Shown here: positions 9,982-19,872 of the stretch, piece after piece
How positions within the stretch are numbered: the first letter of the stretch is position 1
Layout: every line of letters starts with the position of its first letter
NCBI RefSeq assembly: GCF_036967205.1
Contig: NZ_CP146022.1
Location: 2,852,001-2,916,000, forward strand
Direction: 5' to 3'
DNA: 64,000 bases
Source of the DNA: Streptomyces sp. Q6
GTDB taxonomy: Bacteria > Actinomycetota > Actinomycetes > Streptomycetales > Streptomycetaceae
Position numbers and translations under genes: made by a program
The notes under the pieces: generated by a model
Seen by the model: only the letters and a program-made list of their open reading frames with translations
What the model was told of the DNA's origin: nothing
Databases searched by the model: none

Positions 9982-10391
9982 TTCGATCACCGTTGCGGCT
10001 TTCGAGGCAACACGAGGTCACATCGCAAGAATGCCGAGGAAGGTGCACTGCTGCCCACGACTGCTCCGAATTACCCCTTCCGGTTGGCGTTTGCCCAGCT
10101 CAGCGGCATTTCTACTCACGGGTAGCAACGGCACCGCCACCGTCCGCCCATCTTCTTGCCACCCGCACCGATCCCTTGTCATGCACGGCGCGCAGGGCAT
10201 GACACGCAGCGCTCGCACCGCGCCTTCCGGGGCGCGTCGCACCCTCACGGCGGGTCCTCCCGGCTTCCCGTCACTCCCCGTGGCCATCCGTGGCTCTCCG
10301 TGGCTCTCCGTGGCTCTCTGTCGGTTTCCGTCGGTCTCCGTCGGTCTTCACGACCCTCTGCGGCTCCTCGTGGTCCCGACCGGGGCGTGTT
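9982..10391. other. Gene-free stretch between the YceI gene and comEC
   Basis: The strip holds the rest of the YceI promoter region and, from 10261, a 10-bp-periodic repeat. A 67-codon + strand frame (9922-10125) has no ribosome site and no recognisable domain. No RNA gene is seen. Confidence 0.6.
10261..10350. repeat. Nine-unit 10-bp periodic repeat downstream of comEC
   Basis: Consecutive 10-bp units such as TGGCTCTCCG, TCGGTTTCCG and TCGGTCTCCG run from 10261 to 10350, most ending in CCG. It is non-coding and sits beyond the comEC stop. Confidence 0.75.
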
Positions 10392-10440
10392 TCAGGGACT
10401 CAAATGCGCCACCTCCAGGTCGGCCCCGCCTGGCTCGCCA

Positions 10441-10536
10441 GATCCGCCCGATCCGTCCGATCCGCCTGATCCACCTGATCCACCTGATCTGACCGATCCG
10501 AACGATCCATCCGATCCATCCGATCCGCCTGAGCCG
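10441..10536. repeat. 9-bp repeats encoding the Gly/Ser/Asp tail of ComEC
   Basis: A run of GATCCGCCN-like 9-mers encodes GGSGGS/DGSDGS triplets at the extreme C terminus of the comEC reading frame, beyond the last MBL-domain strand. Confidence 0.75.
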
Positions 10537-12701
10537 CCCCCTTCCCCTCTCCTGCCGGCTCCCCCTGGCCCGTCCGCCCCTTCCGCCCCGCCCGCTCGCC
10601 CCTTTCGTTCTCCCTCACTCACGACAGCGACCGCTCCGTCCCGGTCGGTCCGCAGTACCGCCGCGCCCCGGTCCCGCAGTGCCGCGACCGTGCGCGGGGC
10701 GGGGTGGCCGTAGGGGTTGTCGGCGCCACAACTGATGAGCGCGAGCCGGGGCGCGGCCCGGCGCAGCAGCTCCGGGTCCTGGTACGCCGAACCGTGGTGG
10801 GCGACCTTGAGCACGTCCACCGGCGGCAGCCCGGCCCCCGCGCCGGATCTCAGCAGGGCGCGCTGCGCTGCCGGTTCGAGGTCGCCGAGGAGGAGCAGCG
10901 TCAGGCCCGCGGTGCGCACCAGCAGCGTGACGCTCTCGTCGTTCGGGCTGTCGGGCGCCGGTCCCGGGCGGGCCGCCGGCCACAGCACCTGCCAGTCGAG
11001 CGGTCCCGCCCGGCGCCGCTCCCCGCCACCGCCCTGGTCACCGGGATGCCGCGCGCCGCCGCGAGGGCCCGCACGGACGCCGCCTGGTCCGCCGGCCGCG
11101 CGAACCCCGTCGTCTCGATCGCCCCGACCGAACGCCCCCGCAGCACTCCCGCCAGCCCCGCCACATGGTCCGCGTGGAAGTGCGTGAGCACCACGAGCGG
11201 AACGGTGGTGATGCCCAGCGACCGCAGACACCGGTCGACGAGCAGCGGGTCGGGCCCCGCGTCCACCACCACCCCCGCCCCCGCGCCCGCCGCGAGGACG
11301 AGCGCGTCGCCCTGCCCCACATCGCACATGACCATGCGCCACCCCGGCGGCGGCCATCCGGTGACGATCCGGGCGAGCGGCGCCGGCTGCACGAGCACCA
11401 GGATCAGCACGAGCACACATATCCCGCTGATCCAGGGCGACTTGAGCACTCTGCGCCCTACGACGACGAGCACGGCCGTACCGAGTGCGAGCAGCGCGCC
11501 TCCGCGCCAGCCGCCCGGCCAGTCCACCCCGCTGCCCGGCAGCGCGGCCCCGGTGCGGGCGATGTCCACGATCCAGCCCGCGGGCCAGCCCGCGCACCAG
11601 GCCAGGAACTCGGCCACCGGCATCGCCACCGGCGCCGCCGCGAGCGCGGCGAACCCGAGCACCGTCGCCGGAGCCACGGCGAACTCCGCGAGCAGATTGC
11701 ACGGCACCGCCACCAGGCTCACCCGCGCCGCGAGCACGGCGACCACCGGCGCGCACACGGCCTGGGCGGCAGCGGCGGCCCCGAGCGCCTCGGCGAGCCG
11801 CGCCGGAACACCGCGCCCCCGCAGCGCCGCGCTCCACCGAGGAGCCAGCGTCAACAGCGCCCCGGTGGCGAGCACCGACAGCAGGAATCCGTAACTCCGC
11901 GCCAGCCAAGGGTCGTACACGACGAGCAGCAGCACGGCCGTGGCGAGCGCCGGGATCAGGGATCTGCGGCGCCCGGTGGCGACGGCGAGGAGCGCGATCA
12001 GCCCGCACGACGCCGCGCGCAGCACGCTCGGTTCGGGTCGGCAGACCACGACGAAGCCGAGGGTGAGCACCCCGCCCAGGAGCGCCGTCGTTCTGAGCGA
12101 CAGGCCGACGCGGGGCGCGATACCACGCCGCTCGACGAGGTGCGCTGTGCCGGGTGGGCCGATCAACAGGGCCAGCAGAATCGTGAAGTTGGCACCGCTG
12201 ACAGCCATGAGGTGGAGCAGATCCGTCGCCTGAAAGGCCGCGTGCAGCTCGGGTGTGACCCGGGCCGTGTCGCCGACCACGAGGCCGGGCAGCAGGGCCC
12301 GCGCGTCCGCCGGCAACCCGTCCGTCGCCTCCCTCAGCCCCGCGCGCAGGGTCCCGGCCAGGCGCTGCGGCCCGCTCGGCGCACCGATGACGCGCGGCCG
12401 CTCGTCCTGCCCGACGCGCAGCACCGCGGCGATCTTCTCACCGTCCCTCAGCGGGGGCGCGAGCCCGCCACGGACCCACAACCGGGTGCTCGGCAACAGG
12501 GACAACCAAGAGGAGGCGGGGGAGGAAGCGGAGGAGGAGACGAGGGAGGAAGCGCCGGGCGAGCCAGCCCGATCGGCCGGCCCTGGCTCGCCAGTGACTC
12601 CACCGACCCAAGTCGCTCCACTGCCTCCCGGGCCTCCAGTGGCTCCACTGGCTCCAAGGCCTCCAGTGGCTCCAGTGCCTCCACTGACTCCACTGCCTCC
12701 C

Positions 12702-12860
12702 GCCGCATCAGCCTCGCCGACCCGTTGAGCCGCGTCAGTCGCATCAGCCCCGCCGACCCCTTGAGCCGCGTCAGCCGCATCAGCCCCGCCGACCCCTTGA
12801 GCCGTGTCAGTCGCATCAGCCCCGCCGACCCCTTGAGCCGCGTCAGTCGCATCAGCCCCG
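12702..12860. repeat. 36-bp minisatellite inside comEC
   Basis: Near-identical 36-bp units start at 12725, 12761 and 12797, with a 28-bp partial copy at 12833 and a degenerate unit at 12702-12724. The length keeps frame and encodes a 12-residue unit (GGADATDAAQGV) repeated about four times. A second set of 9-bp repeats (12600-12700) encodes Gly/Ser/Thr-rich sequence. Tandem with no spacers, so not CRISPR. Confidence 0.9.
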
Positions 12861-13553
12861 GACCTCCGGTCGGCCTCGTCGGCCCTGTCCGCCGCATCGA
12901 CGAGCACCAGCACAGGCGTCCGCGTCCGCGACTCCGCTCCGTCCGGCCCCGTCACCCGCACCACGTCCGCCTCGATGAGCACCGAGGTCGGCGCCGCGTG
13001 GTCACCTCTGATCCTCGGCCGCGTGAGCCTCGGGTCGGAAGTGACCTCCAACTCGGCTCCCACCCGGGCGTATTGAGCGGCGAGACCGGGCACGGGCCCC
13101 CGGTGCAGATCGGCGGCGTGCAAGCCCGAAGAGACGGCCGCCGCCGCGACGCACAGGAGCAGGGCGGCCACGGACGACCGCCGCCACGGCAGACCCCTGG
13201 CCCGGCCGGTCGCCGCAGCGGCCGTCCCCTCGGGCACCCGGTCGGAGGTCGACGGGTGCGGGCTCTCCGCGTCTGTCCGCCCCGTCTCCCTCCCCGCTCG
13301 GCGCGCCCGCGCGCGTACTCCGCCACCAGCAGCCCGGCGCCCACGACCAGGCACACCGCCGCCACCCCCGCCGTCCAACCGGCCGGCGCTGTCAGGGCGA
13401 GAGCCGCCGTCGCCCACGCCGCCAGCGCGGGCGGCACCAACCGCAGGTCCGGCGGCCCCTCTTGGCGCGGATCCGCGTCCCCGAGGCGACCTGCCGCGCG
13501 CCGCGCCTCTCCGCGTGACCGCTCGACTCGCCGCCCCTGCGCGGCCGTACGCG

Positions 13554-14596
13554 TCATGGCCGTACGAGATTCTGGAGATCCTCGAAGCGGCGGTCCCCGA
13601 TGCCGTTGACCTCGCGCAGTTCGTCGACCGAACGGAAACCGCCGTGCTCGGTGCGGTAGTCGATGATGTGCTGGGCCAGCACCGGGCCCACGCCCGGCAG
13701 GGTGTCGAGCTGCTCCAAGCTCGCCGTGTTGAGACCGATCGGCCCGGCGGACCCCGCCGATCCCGCCGACGCCGATCCCGGCGGGCCACCCGGCGGCGCG
13801 GCGGCGGCACTCGCCGGAGCGCCCACCAGCACCTGCTCGCCGTCCGTCAGGAGCCGCGCCCGGTTCAGCCCGGCGGTGTCGGTGCCGGGCCGGACTCCCC
13901 GGCCGCCCGCAGCGCGTCCGCCACCCGTGCCCCCGCGGGCAGCCGGTGGACCCCGGGCCGCCTGACCTTGCCGCTGACGTCCACCACGATCCCGGCACTG
14001 ACACCGGCCGACGCCACGGCGGACGGCTCTCCCGTCCCCGGCCCGCCCTGTGCCTGCTCGCTCCCCGAGGGATCGCCCTCCGCCGCAACGGCCTCCGGGG
14101 CCGCCGCACGCACGGCCTCGGGCGCCCGCACCGGCTGCGTACGCCCGGTCCAGAAGTGCTGCACCGCGAAGAGGGCCAGCACACCGAGCACCACGACCAG
14201 CGCCGTCGCGCCCCGCCGCTCGATCCCGCACCGCGTCTGCACCCACAGCGGCATCCGGTCGCGCACGGCGAGCAGGGCCCGCTCCCGCCAGGAAAGCACC
14301 GGCGGCTCAGGATCAGGCGCGTGCTCGGGCGCCCGCGCGACAGGCTCCCGCAGCCCGGAATCCCGCGCCGCCCCACTCTCCGGCCCCGGATCCCGAGGTA
14401 CCGGCGTCGGCACGGCGTACCGCTCGGGCGGGGCGAACAGCGCCTCCGCGCGCAACCGGGTCTGCTCCGCCGCGATGCGCCTGCGCCGCGCATGCCGCCG
14501 CACCACGTGCCGGTGCCGGGCGCGACCGTCGGATGCGGGGCCGCGTCCCGGCCCGCTGGATGCCTGTGCTGTCCGTGACAGTGATCGAAGTGCCAT
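13554..14596 (-). pseudogene. comEA: comEA: helix-hairpin-helix DNA-binding competence protein, frameshifted
   Basis: ComEA is the membrane-anchored receptor that binds incoming duplex DNA. From ATG 14596 (MALRSLSRTAQ) the frame gives an Arg-rich N terminus, one transmembrane helix ([20 protein letters not shown]) and an SLBB/soluble-ligand-binding segment ([20 protein letters not shown]). After VADALRAAG it runs to a stop near 13865. The rest ([20 protein letters not shown], then the HhH block [20 protein letters not shown] to NLVRP) is in another frame. One extra G in the G4 run at 13897-13900 rejoins them. Its stop overlaps the comEC start. Either a true mutation or a sequencing error. Confidence 0.85.
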
Positions 14597-14792
14597 GCCA
14601 CGAGACGGTAGGCACCCCGCCACGATTCAGTGGATCTTGGTCAATTCCCGGGGAGAACCAGGCAGTTGTGGATAACTCGGCCACCCTCACAGATGAAAAA
14701 CCGGCGAACCCCACCACGCCCACCCACGACTACGCCGTCCCCGCCCCCGACGATCAAGGCGAGACCGGCGAGACCGGCGACCGACGCGAAAC

Positions 14793-15641
14793 CTACGACC
14801 GCGGCGAGACCACCGCTCCCAGCAACCCCGGCCCGGTGTGCGCCCCGATCACCGCCCCCACCTCGCTGACGTGCAGCTCGACAAGGCCGGGTACCCGCTC
14901 GCGCAGCCACTCCGCCAGCGTCTCGGCCCGTTCCGGCGCGGCCAGGTGGTGGACGGCGATGTCCACCTGCCCACTGCCCGCACGCTCGGCGACGATCTCC
15001 TGGAGCCGTGCGATCGCCTTGGACGCCGTACGGACCTTCTCCAGGAGTTCGATGCGCCCGCCGTCGAGCTGGAGCAGCGGCTTGACCGCGAGCGCGGAGC
15101 CGAACAGCGCCTGCGCGGCGCCGATCCGCCCGCCACGCCGCAGGTAGTCCAGGGTGTCGACGTAGAAGAACGCGGAGGTGCCCGCGGCCCGCTTCTCCGC
15201 GGCCGCCACCGCCTCGTCGACGGTGCCCCCGGCGTCGGCCACCTCGACGGCCGCCAGGGCGCAGAAGCCGAGGGCCATCGCCACCATCCCGGTGTCCACG
15301 ACGCGCACCGGCACCGGCGCCTCGCGCGCGGCGAGGACCGCGGCGTCGTACGTTCCGGAGATCTCGGACGACAGATGGAGCGAGACGATGCCGGTGGCGC
15401 CGGACTCGGCGACCTTGCGGTAGGTCTCGGCGAACAGTTCGGGGGCCGGTCTCGACGTGGTGACCGAGCGACGCTTGCGCAGCGCCTCGGCGACCGAGCG
15501 TGCGGAGATCTCCGTGCCCTCTTCGAGGGCCCGGTCGCCCAGGACCACGGTCAGCGGCACCGCCGTGATGTTGTGGCGCTCCATCGTCCGCTGCGGCAGG
15601 TAGGCCGTTGAATCGGTGACGATCGCGACATGGCGGGACAT
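14793..15641 (-). CDS. DegV family fatty-acid-binding protein
   Basis: 282 aa, complete. DegV/FakB proteins bind a fatty acid between two alpha/beta domains, and FakB presents it to a kinase. Visible are the N-terminal VAIVTDSTAYLP, the fatty-acid headgroup loops TTSRPAPELF and SLHLSSEISGTYDAA, and the middle signature FFYVDTLDYLRRGGRIGAAQ. The ATG at 15641 begins MSRHVAIVTDS. No FakA-like kinase is nearby. It lies upstream of the com genes on the same strand, with about 200 bp between. Confidence 0.94.
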   Translation of the reverse strand: MSRHVAIVTDSTAYLPQRTMERHNITAVPLTVVLGDRALEEGTEISARSVAEALRKRRSVTTSRPAPELFAETYRKVAESGATGIVSLHLSSEISGTYDAAVLAAREAPVPVRVVDTGMVAMALGFCALAAVEVADAGGTVDEAVAAAEKRAAGTSAFFYVDTLDYLRRGGRIGAAQALFGSALAVKPLLQLDGGRIELLEKVRTASKAIARLQEIVAERAGSGQVDIAVHHLAAPERAETLAEWLRERVPGLVELHVSEVGAVIGAHTGPGLLGAVVSPRS

Positions 15642-15724
15642 GCACCGGAGGTTACCCGCCGGGGCCCCTCGACGGCAGCCCGGCCCCCTCCGGGCGGCCG
15701 GTCAGCGGCGGCTGTCGGCCAGGC

Positions 15725-16429
15725 TCAAGTCGTGCTCTCGGGACGGGGTTTCTTCTGCCACGGATACACCGGCCGCACACCTGGTGGGGTGAGCGCGGAC
15801 CGGGACGGCTCCTGCGCGGACCGCGCGTCGCGAGCGCCCTGCCGGGAAGTCCCCGGGCCCTGAGCGGCCTGCCCGGTCCGCGGGGTCTCCGTCGTCCAGT
15901 GCCGCAGCGCCCCGGCCTCCAGGTCGATCTGCGTGCTCAGCGAGTCCAGGTCGTCGTCGGCGAACCGGGTGGCCCGGTCCCTGGCGGCGTGCCGCAGGGC
16001 GTCGGCGGAGCTCGTGATCTGTTCCGTACGCGCCCGCAGCTCGGGCAGCACGCGTGCCACCTGGGCCTTGTCGGGCTCGCTCTCCAGTCGCTTGAGCTCG
16101 GCGTCCACCTCGTGCCCGTGGGCGCTCAGGCGCTCGAAGAGGCCGATGGACTCCTGGAGCGAGGCGTCCTCGGCCACACGCGCGTGCAGGGCGTCCTGGG
16201 TGGCCCGCATGGAGGTGCGCAGCCTCAGCCGCAGCTGGGCCAGCTCGCTCGCCGCCCCGGGCTGGAAGGTCCTGGCCCGCAGCGTGGTGTCCTCCACCGT
16301 GCGCCTGGCCTGCGCGACCGTGCGGTCCACCCCGCGCTTGGCGGCGCCGACCGCCTTCACCGTCGCGTACGCCCCGAGCACCACGAACGCGACGAAGAGC
16401 AGCGCCACGATCACAAGCACGACTTCCAT
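15725..16429 (-). CDS. Membrane-anchored coiled-coil protein of unknown function
   Basis: 234 aa. One N-terminal transmembrane helix (residues 2-22, EVVLVIVALLFVAFVVLGAY) is followed by a long charged helical region (about 25-180) with heptad character (SELAQLRLRLRTSMRATQDA, ERLSAHGHEVDAELKRLESE) and a Pro/Gln/Arg-rich tail. The ATG at 16429 has GGAGGAG 6-7 nt upstream, which fixes the start although the frame is open further. No enzymatic motif. A structural or scaffold role is a guess. Confidence 0.83.
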   Translation of the reverse strand: MEVVLVIVALLFVAFVVLGAYATVKAVGAAKRGVDRTVAQARRTVEDTTLRARTFQPGAASELAQLRLRLRTSMRATQDALHARVAEDASLQESIGLFERLSAHGHEVDAELKRLESEPDKAQVARVLPELRARTEQITSSADALRHAARDRATRFADDDLDSLSTQIDLEAGALRHWTTETPRTGQAAQGPGTSRQGARDARSAQEPSRSALTPPGVRPVYPWQKKPRPESTT

Positions 16430-16521
16430 GGTGCTCCTCCACATCGTCCCGCTGCCGGTCCGCCACCGGTCGGTGCCGGTCGGGTGCCGGTCTTCCCGCC
16501 GTCTCCACCGTAAACGGAACA

Positions 16522-16558
16522 GGCAGGCCGAGGGTTCCATCGGAACCCCCAACCTGCC
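16522..16558 (-). terminator. leuS terminator hairpin
   Basis: Two nested stems downstream of the leuS stop: outer GGCAGG/CCTGCC (16522-16527 with 16553-16558) and inner GGGTTCC/GGAACCC (16532-16538 with 16542-16548). Confidence 0.55.
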
Positions 16559-16581
16559 CGTAGGGAACAACCCCGAGTGCG

Positions 16582-19485
16582 TTACGCAGGCACGATGTTC
16601 ACCAGCTTCGGCGCCCGCACGATCACCTTGCGGATGCCGGCGCCGTCCAGCGCCGCGACGACCTTCTCGTCGGCCAGGGCCACCTTCTCCAGCTCCTCGT
16701 CCGAGATCGACGGGGAGACCTCCAGGCGGGCCTTCACCTTGCCCTTGATCTGCACGACGCAGGTCACGGCCTCGTCGACGACGTACTGCGGGTCGGCGAC
16801 CGGGAAGTCCTGGTGGACGACCGAGTCGGCGTGGCCCAGCTTGCGCCACAGCTCCTCGGCGACGTGCGGGGCCAGCGGCGCGACCAGCAGCACCAGGCGC
16901 TCGGCGACGGAACGCGGCAGCGCGCCGCCCGCGTACGTCTTGACCAGGTGGTTGTTCAGCTCGGTGACCTTGGCGATGGCGGTGTTGAACCGCATGCCCT
17001 CCAGGTCGCCGCGCACCCCGTCGATCGCCTTGTGCAGCGCGCGCAGCGTGGTCGGGTCGATGTCCGCGTCGGCGGCGTCCACGACGGTGACCTCACCGGT
17101 CGCCTCGTCGACGATGTTGCGCCACAGTCGCTGCAGCAGCCGGAACTGACCGACGACCGCGCGCGTGTCCCACGGCCGCGACACGTCCAGCGGACCCATC
17201 GCCATCTCGTACAGACGCAGCGTGTCCGCGCCGTACTCGTCGCAGATCTCGTCCGGCGTGACGGCGTTCTTCAGGGACTTGCCCATCTTGCCCAGCAGCC
17301 GGGAGACCTTCTCGCCCTGGTAGTAGTACGCTCCGTCGCGCTCCTCCACCTCGGCGGCCGGTACGGCGATGCCGCGCGCGTCCCTGTAGACGTACGCCTG
17401 GATCATGCCCTGGTTGAACAGCTTGTGGAACGGCTCGGCCGACGAGACGTGCCCCAGGTCGAACAGCACCTTCGACCAGAAGCGCGCGTACAACAGGTGC
17501 AGCACCGCGTGCTCGGCACCGCCCACATACAGGTCGACACCGCCGGTGGGCATGCCCTCGCGGGGGCCCATCCAGTACTGCTCGACCTCGGGGTCGACCA
17601 GCTTCTCGCTGTTGTGCGGGTCCAGGTAGCGCAGCTCGTACCAGCAGGAGCCGGCCCAGTTGGGCATGGTGTTGGTCTCGCGGCGGTACTTCTTCGGGCC
17701 GTCGCCCAGGTCCAGGGTGACGTTCACCCAGTCCTCGTTGCGCGACAGCGGCGTCTCCGGCTCGGTGTCGGCGTCGTCCGGGTCGAAGGTCCGCGGGGTG
17801 TAGTCGTCGACCTCCGGCAGCTCCAGCGGCAGCATCGACTCGGGCAGCGCGTGCGCGATGCCGTCCTCGTCGTAGACGATCGGGAAGGGCTCGCCCCAGT
17901 AGCGCTGGCGGCTGAACAGCCAGTCCCGCAGCCGGAAGTTGACCGTGCCGTGGCCGATGCCCTTGCGCTCCAGCCACTCGGTCATCCGGGCCTTGGCGTC
18001 GGCGACGCCCAGACCGTCCAGGGAGACCTCGTCACCGCTGGAGTTGACCAGCTTCGCCTCGTACGCGACGAAGGCGTCGTCCCACGTCGAGGTGTCGGTG
18101 CCGCGGTCGTCCGACGGCTCGACCACGCACCGCATGGGCAGCTCGAAGGCGCGCGCGAAGGCGAAGTCGCGGGCGTCGTGCGCCGGGACGGCCATGATCG
18201 CGCCGGTGCCGTAGCCCATCAGCACGTAGTCGGCGATGAAGACGGGAACCTTCTCGCCGCTGACGGGATTGGTGGCGTACGCGCCGGTGAAGACGCCGGT
18301 CTTGTCCTTGGCCTCGGCCTGGCGCTCGACGTCCGACTTGGACGCGGCCTGCTTGCGGTACGCGGCGACGGCCTCGGCGGGCGTCGCGTGACCGCCCGTC
18401 CACACGTCGTGCGTGCCCTCGGGCCACGCGGCGGGCGTGATCTTCTCGACCAGGTCGTGCTCGGGGGCCAGCACCATGTAGGTGGCGCCGAACAGCGTGT
18501 CCTGGCGGGTCGAGAAGACGGTGATGGCGTCCTCGGCCCCGACCTTGAAGTCGATACGGGCGCCTTCGGAGCGGCCGATCCAGTTGCGCTGCTGCAGCTT
18601 GATCGCCTCGGGCCAGTCCAGGCCGTCCAGATCGTCCAGCAGGCGGTCCGCGTAGGCCGTGATGCGCATGTTCCACTGGCGCAGCTTCGCCTTGAAGACG
18701 GGGAAGTTGCCGCGCTCCGAGCGGCCGTCGGCGGTGACCTCCTCGTTGGCCAGGACGGTGCCCAGGCCCGGTGCCCAGTTCACGGGCGCGTCGGAGGCGT
18801 ACGCCAGGCGGTACTCGCCCAGGATGTCGGCGCGCTCGGCCTCGCTCAGCGCGGACCACGAACCGCCGCCGGGAACCGCACGCTCACCGGTCTCGAACTG
18901 CTTGACCAGGTCGGCGATCGGACGGGCCTTGTCCAGGTCCTCGTCGTACCAGGAGTTGAAGATCTGGAGGAAGATCCACTGCGTCCACTTGTAGTACTCG
19001 GGGTCGATCGTGGCGAACGACCGGCGCTTGTCGTGGCCCAGACCCAGGCCGCGCAGCTGCGCCTTCATGTTCTCCATGTTGGCCTCGGTCGACGTGCGCG
19101 GGTGGGTGCCCGTCTGCACGGCGTACTGCTCGGCCGGCAGGCCGAACGCGTCGAAGCCCAGGGTGTGCAGCACGTTGTGCCCGGTCATGCGCTGGAAACG
19201 GGCGTAGACGTCCGTGGCGATGTAACCCAGCGGGTGGCCGACGTGCAGGCCCGCACCCGAGGGGTACGGGAACATGTCCATGATGAACTTCTTGGGCCGC
19301 GCGGCGAGCGCCCTGGCTTCCTGGGTGGCCCCGGCCAGGTCACCCGTCGGGTTCGGCGCCTCGTAGGTGCCGTTCTCGTCCCAGAAGTCCTGCCAGCGTG
19401 CCTCGATGTCGGCGGCCATGGCCGCCGTGTAGCGGTGCGGCGCGACCGCCGCCTCGGACGTGGCAGCGGAATTCGTCTCGCTCAT
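16582..19485 (-). CDS. leuS: Leucine-tRNA ligase
   Basis: 967 aa class I aminoacyl-tRNA synthetase that charges tRNA-Leu. HIGH motif is HVGH at residues 81-84 ([20 protein letters not shown]). KMSKS motif is KMGKS near 733 ([17 protein letters not shown]). The CP1 editing domain lies between them (TTR-type loop [17 protein letters not shown]). Anticodon-binding and C-terminal domains are complete. The ATG at 19485 ([20 protein letters not shown]) follows a GAGG-type site; the frame stays open through the leader but is not synthetase-like there. Expression is probably controlled by the leader-peptide attenuator immediately upstream. Confidence 0.97.
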   Translation of the reverse strand: MSETNSAATSEAAVAPHRYTAAMAADIEARWQDFWDENGTYEAPNPTGDLAGATQEARALAARPKKFIMDMFPYPSGAGLHVGHPLGYIATDVYARFQRMTGHNVLHTLGFDAFGLPAEQYAVQTGTHPRTSTEANMENMKAQLRGLGLGHDKRRSFATIDPEYYKWTQWIFLQIFNSWYDEDLDKARPIADLVKQFETGERAVPGGGSWSALSEAERADILGEYRLAYASDAPVNWAPGLGTVLANEEVTADGRSERGNFPVFKAKLRQWNMRITAYADRLLDDLDGLDWPEAIKLQQRNWIGRSEGARIDFKVGAEDAITVFSTRQDTLFGATYMVLAPEHDLVEKITPAAWPEGTHDVWTGGHATPAEAVAAYRKQAASKSDVERQAEAKDKTGVFTGAYATNPVSGEKVPVFIADYVLMGYGTGAIMAVPAHDARDFAFARAFELPMRCVVEPSDDRGTDTSTWDDAFVAYEAKLVNSSGDEVSLDGLGVADAKARMTEWLERKGIGHGTVNFRLRDWLFSRQRYWGEPFPIVYDEDGIAHALPESMLPLELPEVDDYTPRTFDPDDADTEPETPLSRNEDWVNVTLDLGDGPKKYRRETNTMPNWAGSCWYELRYLDPHNSEKLVDPEVEQYWMGPREGMPTGGVDLYVGGAEHAVLHLLYARFWSKVLFDLGHVSSAEPFHKLFNQGMIQAYVYRDARGIAVPAAEVEERDGAYYYQGEKVSRLLGKMGKSLKNAVTPDEICDEYGADTLRLYEMAMGPLDVSRPWDTRAVVGQFRLLQRLWRNIVDEATGEVTVVDAADADIDPTTLRALHKAIDGVRGDLEGMRFNTAIAKVTELNNHLVKTYAGGALPRSVAERLVLLVAPLAPHVAEELWRKLGHADSVVHQDFPVADPQYVVDEAVTCVVQIKGKVKARLEVSPSISDEELEKVALADEKVVAALDGAGIRKVIVRAPKLVNIVPA

Positions 19486-19541
19486 GATCCTCAAAGCTCC
19501 ATCGATCGTCTCTGCACAGCAGCCCATCGGCTTAGGAAATG

Positions 19542-19567
19542 AAAAAGCCCCTCGCACAGGAGGGGGC
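19542..19567 (-). terminator. leuS attenuator (intrinsic terminator in leader)
   Basis: Hairpin GCCCCTC/GAGGGG (19547-19553 with 19560-19567), followed in minus-strand sense by five U residues (A5 at 19542-19546). It lies about 60 nt upstream of the leuS ATG and 46 nt after the leader-peptide stop, the layout expected for ribosome-mediated attenuation. Confidence 0.7.
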
Positions 19568-19612
19568 GCCGCGCCGATTCCGACCACACGCTCAGGGGCG
19601 GGTCGGGACTGA

Positions 19613-19651
19613 TCAGCGCGGCTCGCTAAGCAGAAGGCGTACGGCACGCAT
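19613..19651 (-). CDS. Leucine leader peptide for leuS attenuation
   Basis: 12 codons, [12 protein letters not shown], with three consecutive Leu codons (CTT CTG CTT) followed by SEPR and TGA. Ribosome stalling at the Leu run when charged tRNA-Leu is scarce would favour an antiterminator over the hairpin at 19547-19567. Classical attenuators upstream of leuS have been predicted in some Streptomyces by comparative genomics, and this region fits. The antiterminator pairing itself was not worked out. Confidence 0.72.
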   Translation of the reverse strand: MRAVRLLLSEPR

Positions 19652-19872
19652 GGCGTCAGGGTACCGCAGCCCTCAGGCGGGCCGCGACGGGCTTCCGTCC
19701 GCCCCACCGAGGGCCAAGGGTTACTCCGCGTACCGCCCGCTATCGGGGCAACACAAATACCGGGCGGCGTCTAGATAACGGCGAGATAACTCAAACCTCG
19801 TACTGGCTGGTATTCATCGACCTAGAGTGCGGGCTGTGGGTCCACTGTGCCGAACCATTCGGAGTCGCCCCC

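Larger units (their letters stand above)
10392..13557 (-). pseudogene. comEC: comEC: DNA internalisation channel/competence protein, disrupted by two frameshifts
   Basis: ComEC forms the membrane channel for DNA uptake and carries a metallo-beta-lactamase (MBL) domain. Reading is split over three frames: from ATG 13557 (overlapping the comEA stop as ATGA) to about 13295; then to about 11024; then to the stop at 10392. Both breaks fall at a G4 run in CGGGGAG (sense). One added G restores E-R-G-R-E-T-G-R at the first and V-A-G-E-R-R-R-A-G-P-L-D-W at the second. The restored protein has N-terminal helices, an OB-like region, a ComEC core (LLPGLVVGDTARV, LMAVSGANFTILLALL), and an MBL domain with THFHADH and later HHGSAYQDPEL. 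An internal 12-residue Ala/Asp/Gly repeat and a Gly/Ser tail are unusual. Pseudogene versus homopolymer sequencing error is unresolved. Confidence 0.85.

Noticed and set aside
9922-10125. 67-codon + strand ORF upstream of the YceI gene
   Set aside because: No ribosome site, no domain, and it runs over the inverted repeat and promoter region.
12702-12860. 36-bp repeats considered as a CRISPR array
   Set aside because: Units are directly tandem without spacers, keep reading frame inside comEC, and no cas genes are near.
10901-13810. comEC as an intact 969-residue protein in one frame
   Set aside because: Its first ~180 residues are Arg/Gly-rich out-of-frame sequence overlapping comEA, and it ends in out-of-frame sequence after the HFHADH region; family features require three frames.
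19486-19651. T-box riboswitch upstream of leuS
   Set aside because: No T-box sequence or specifier loop seen; a short Leu-rich leader ORF plus terminator explains the region better.
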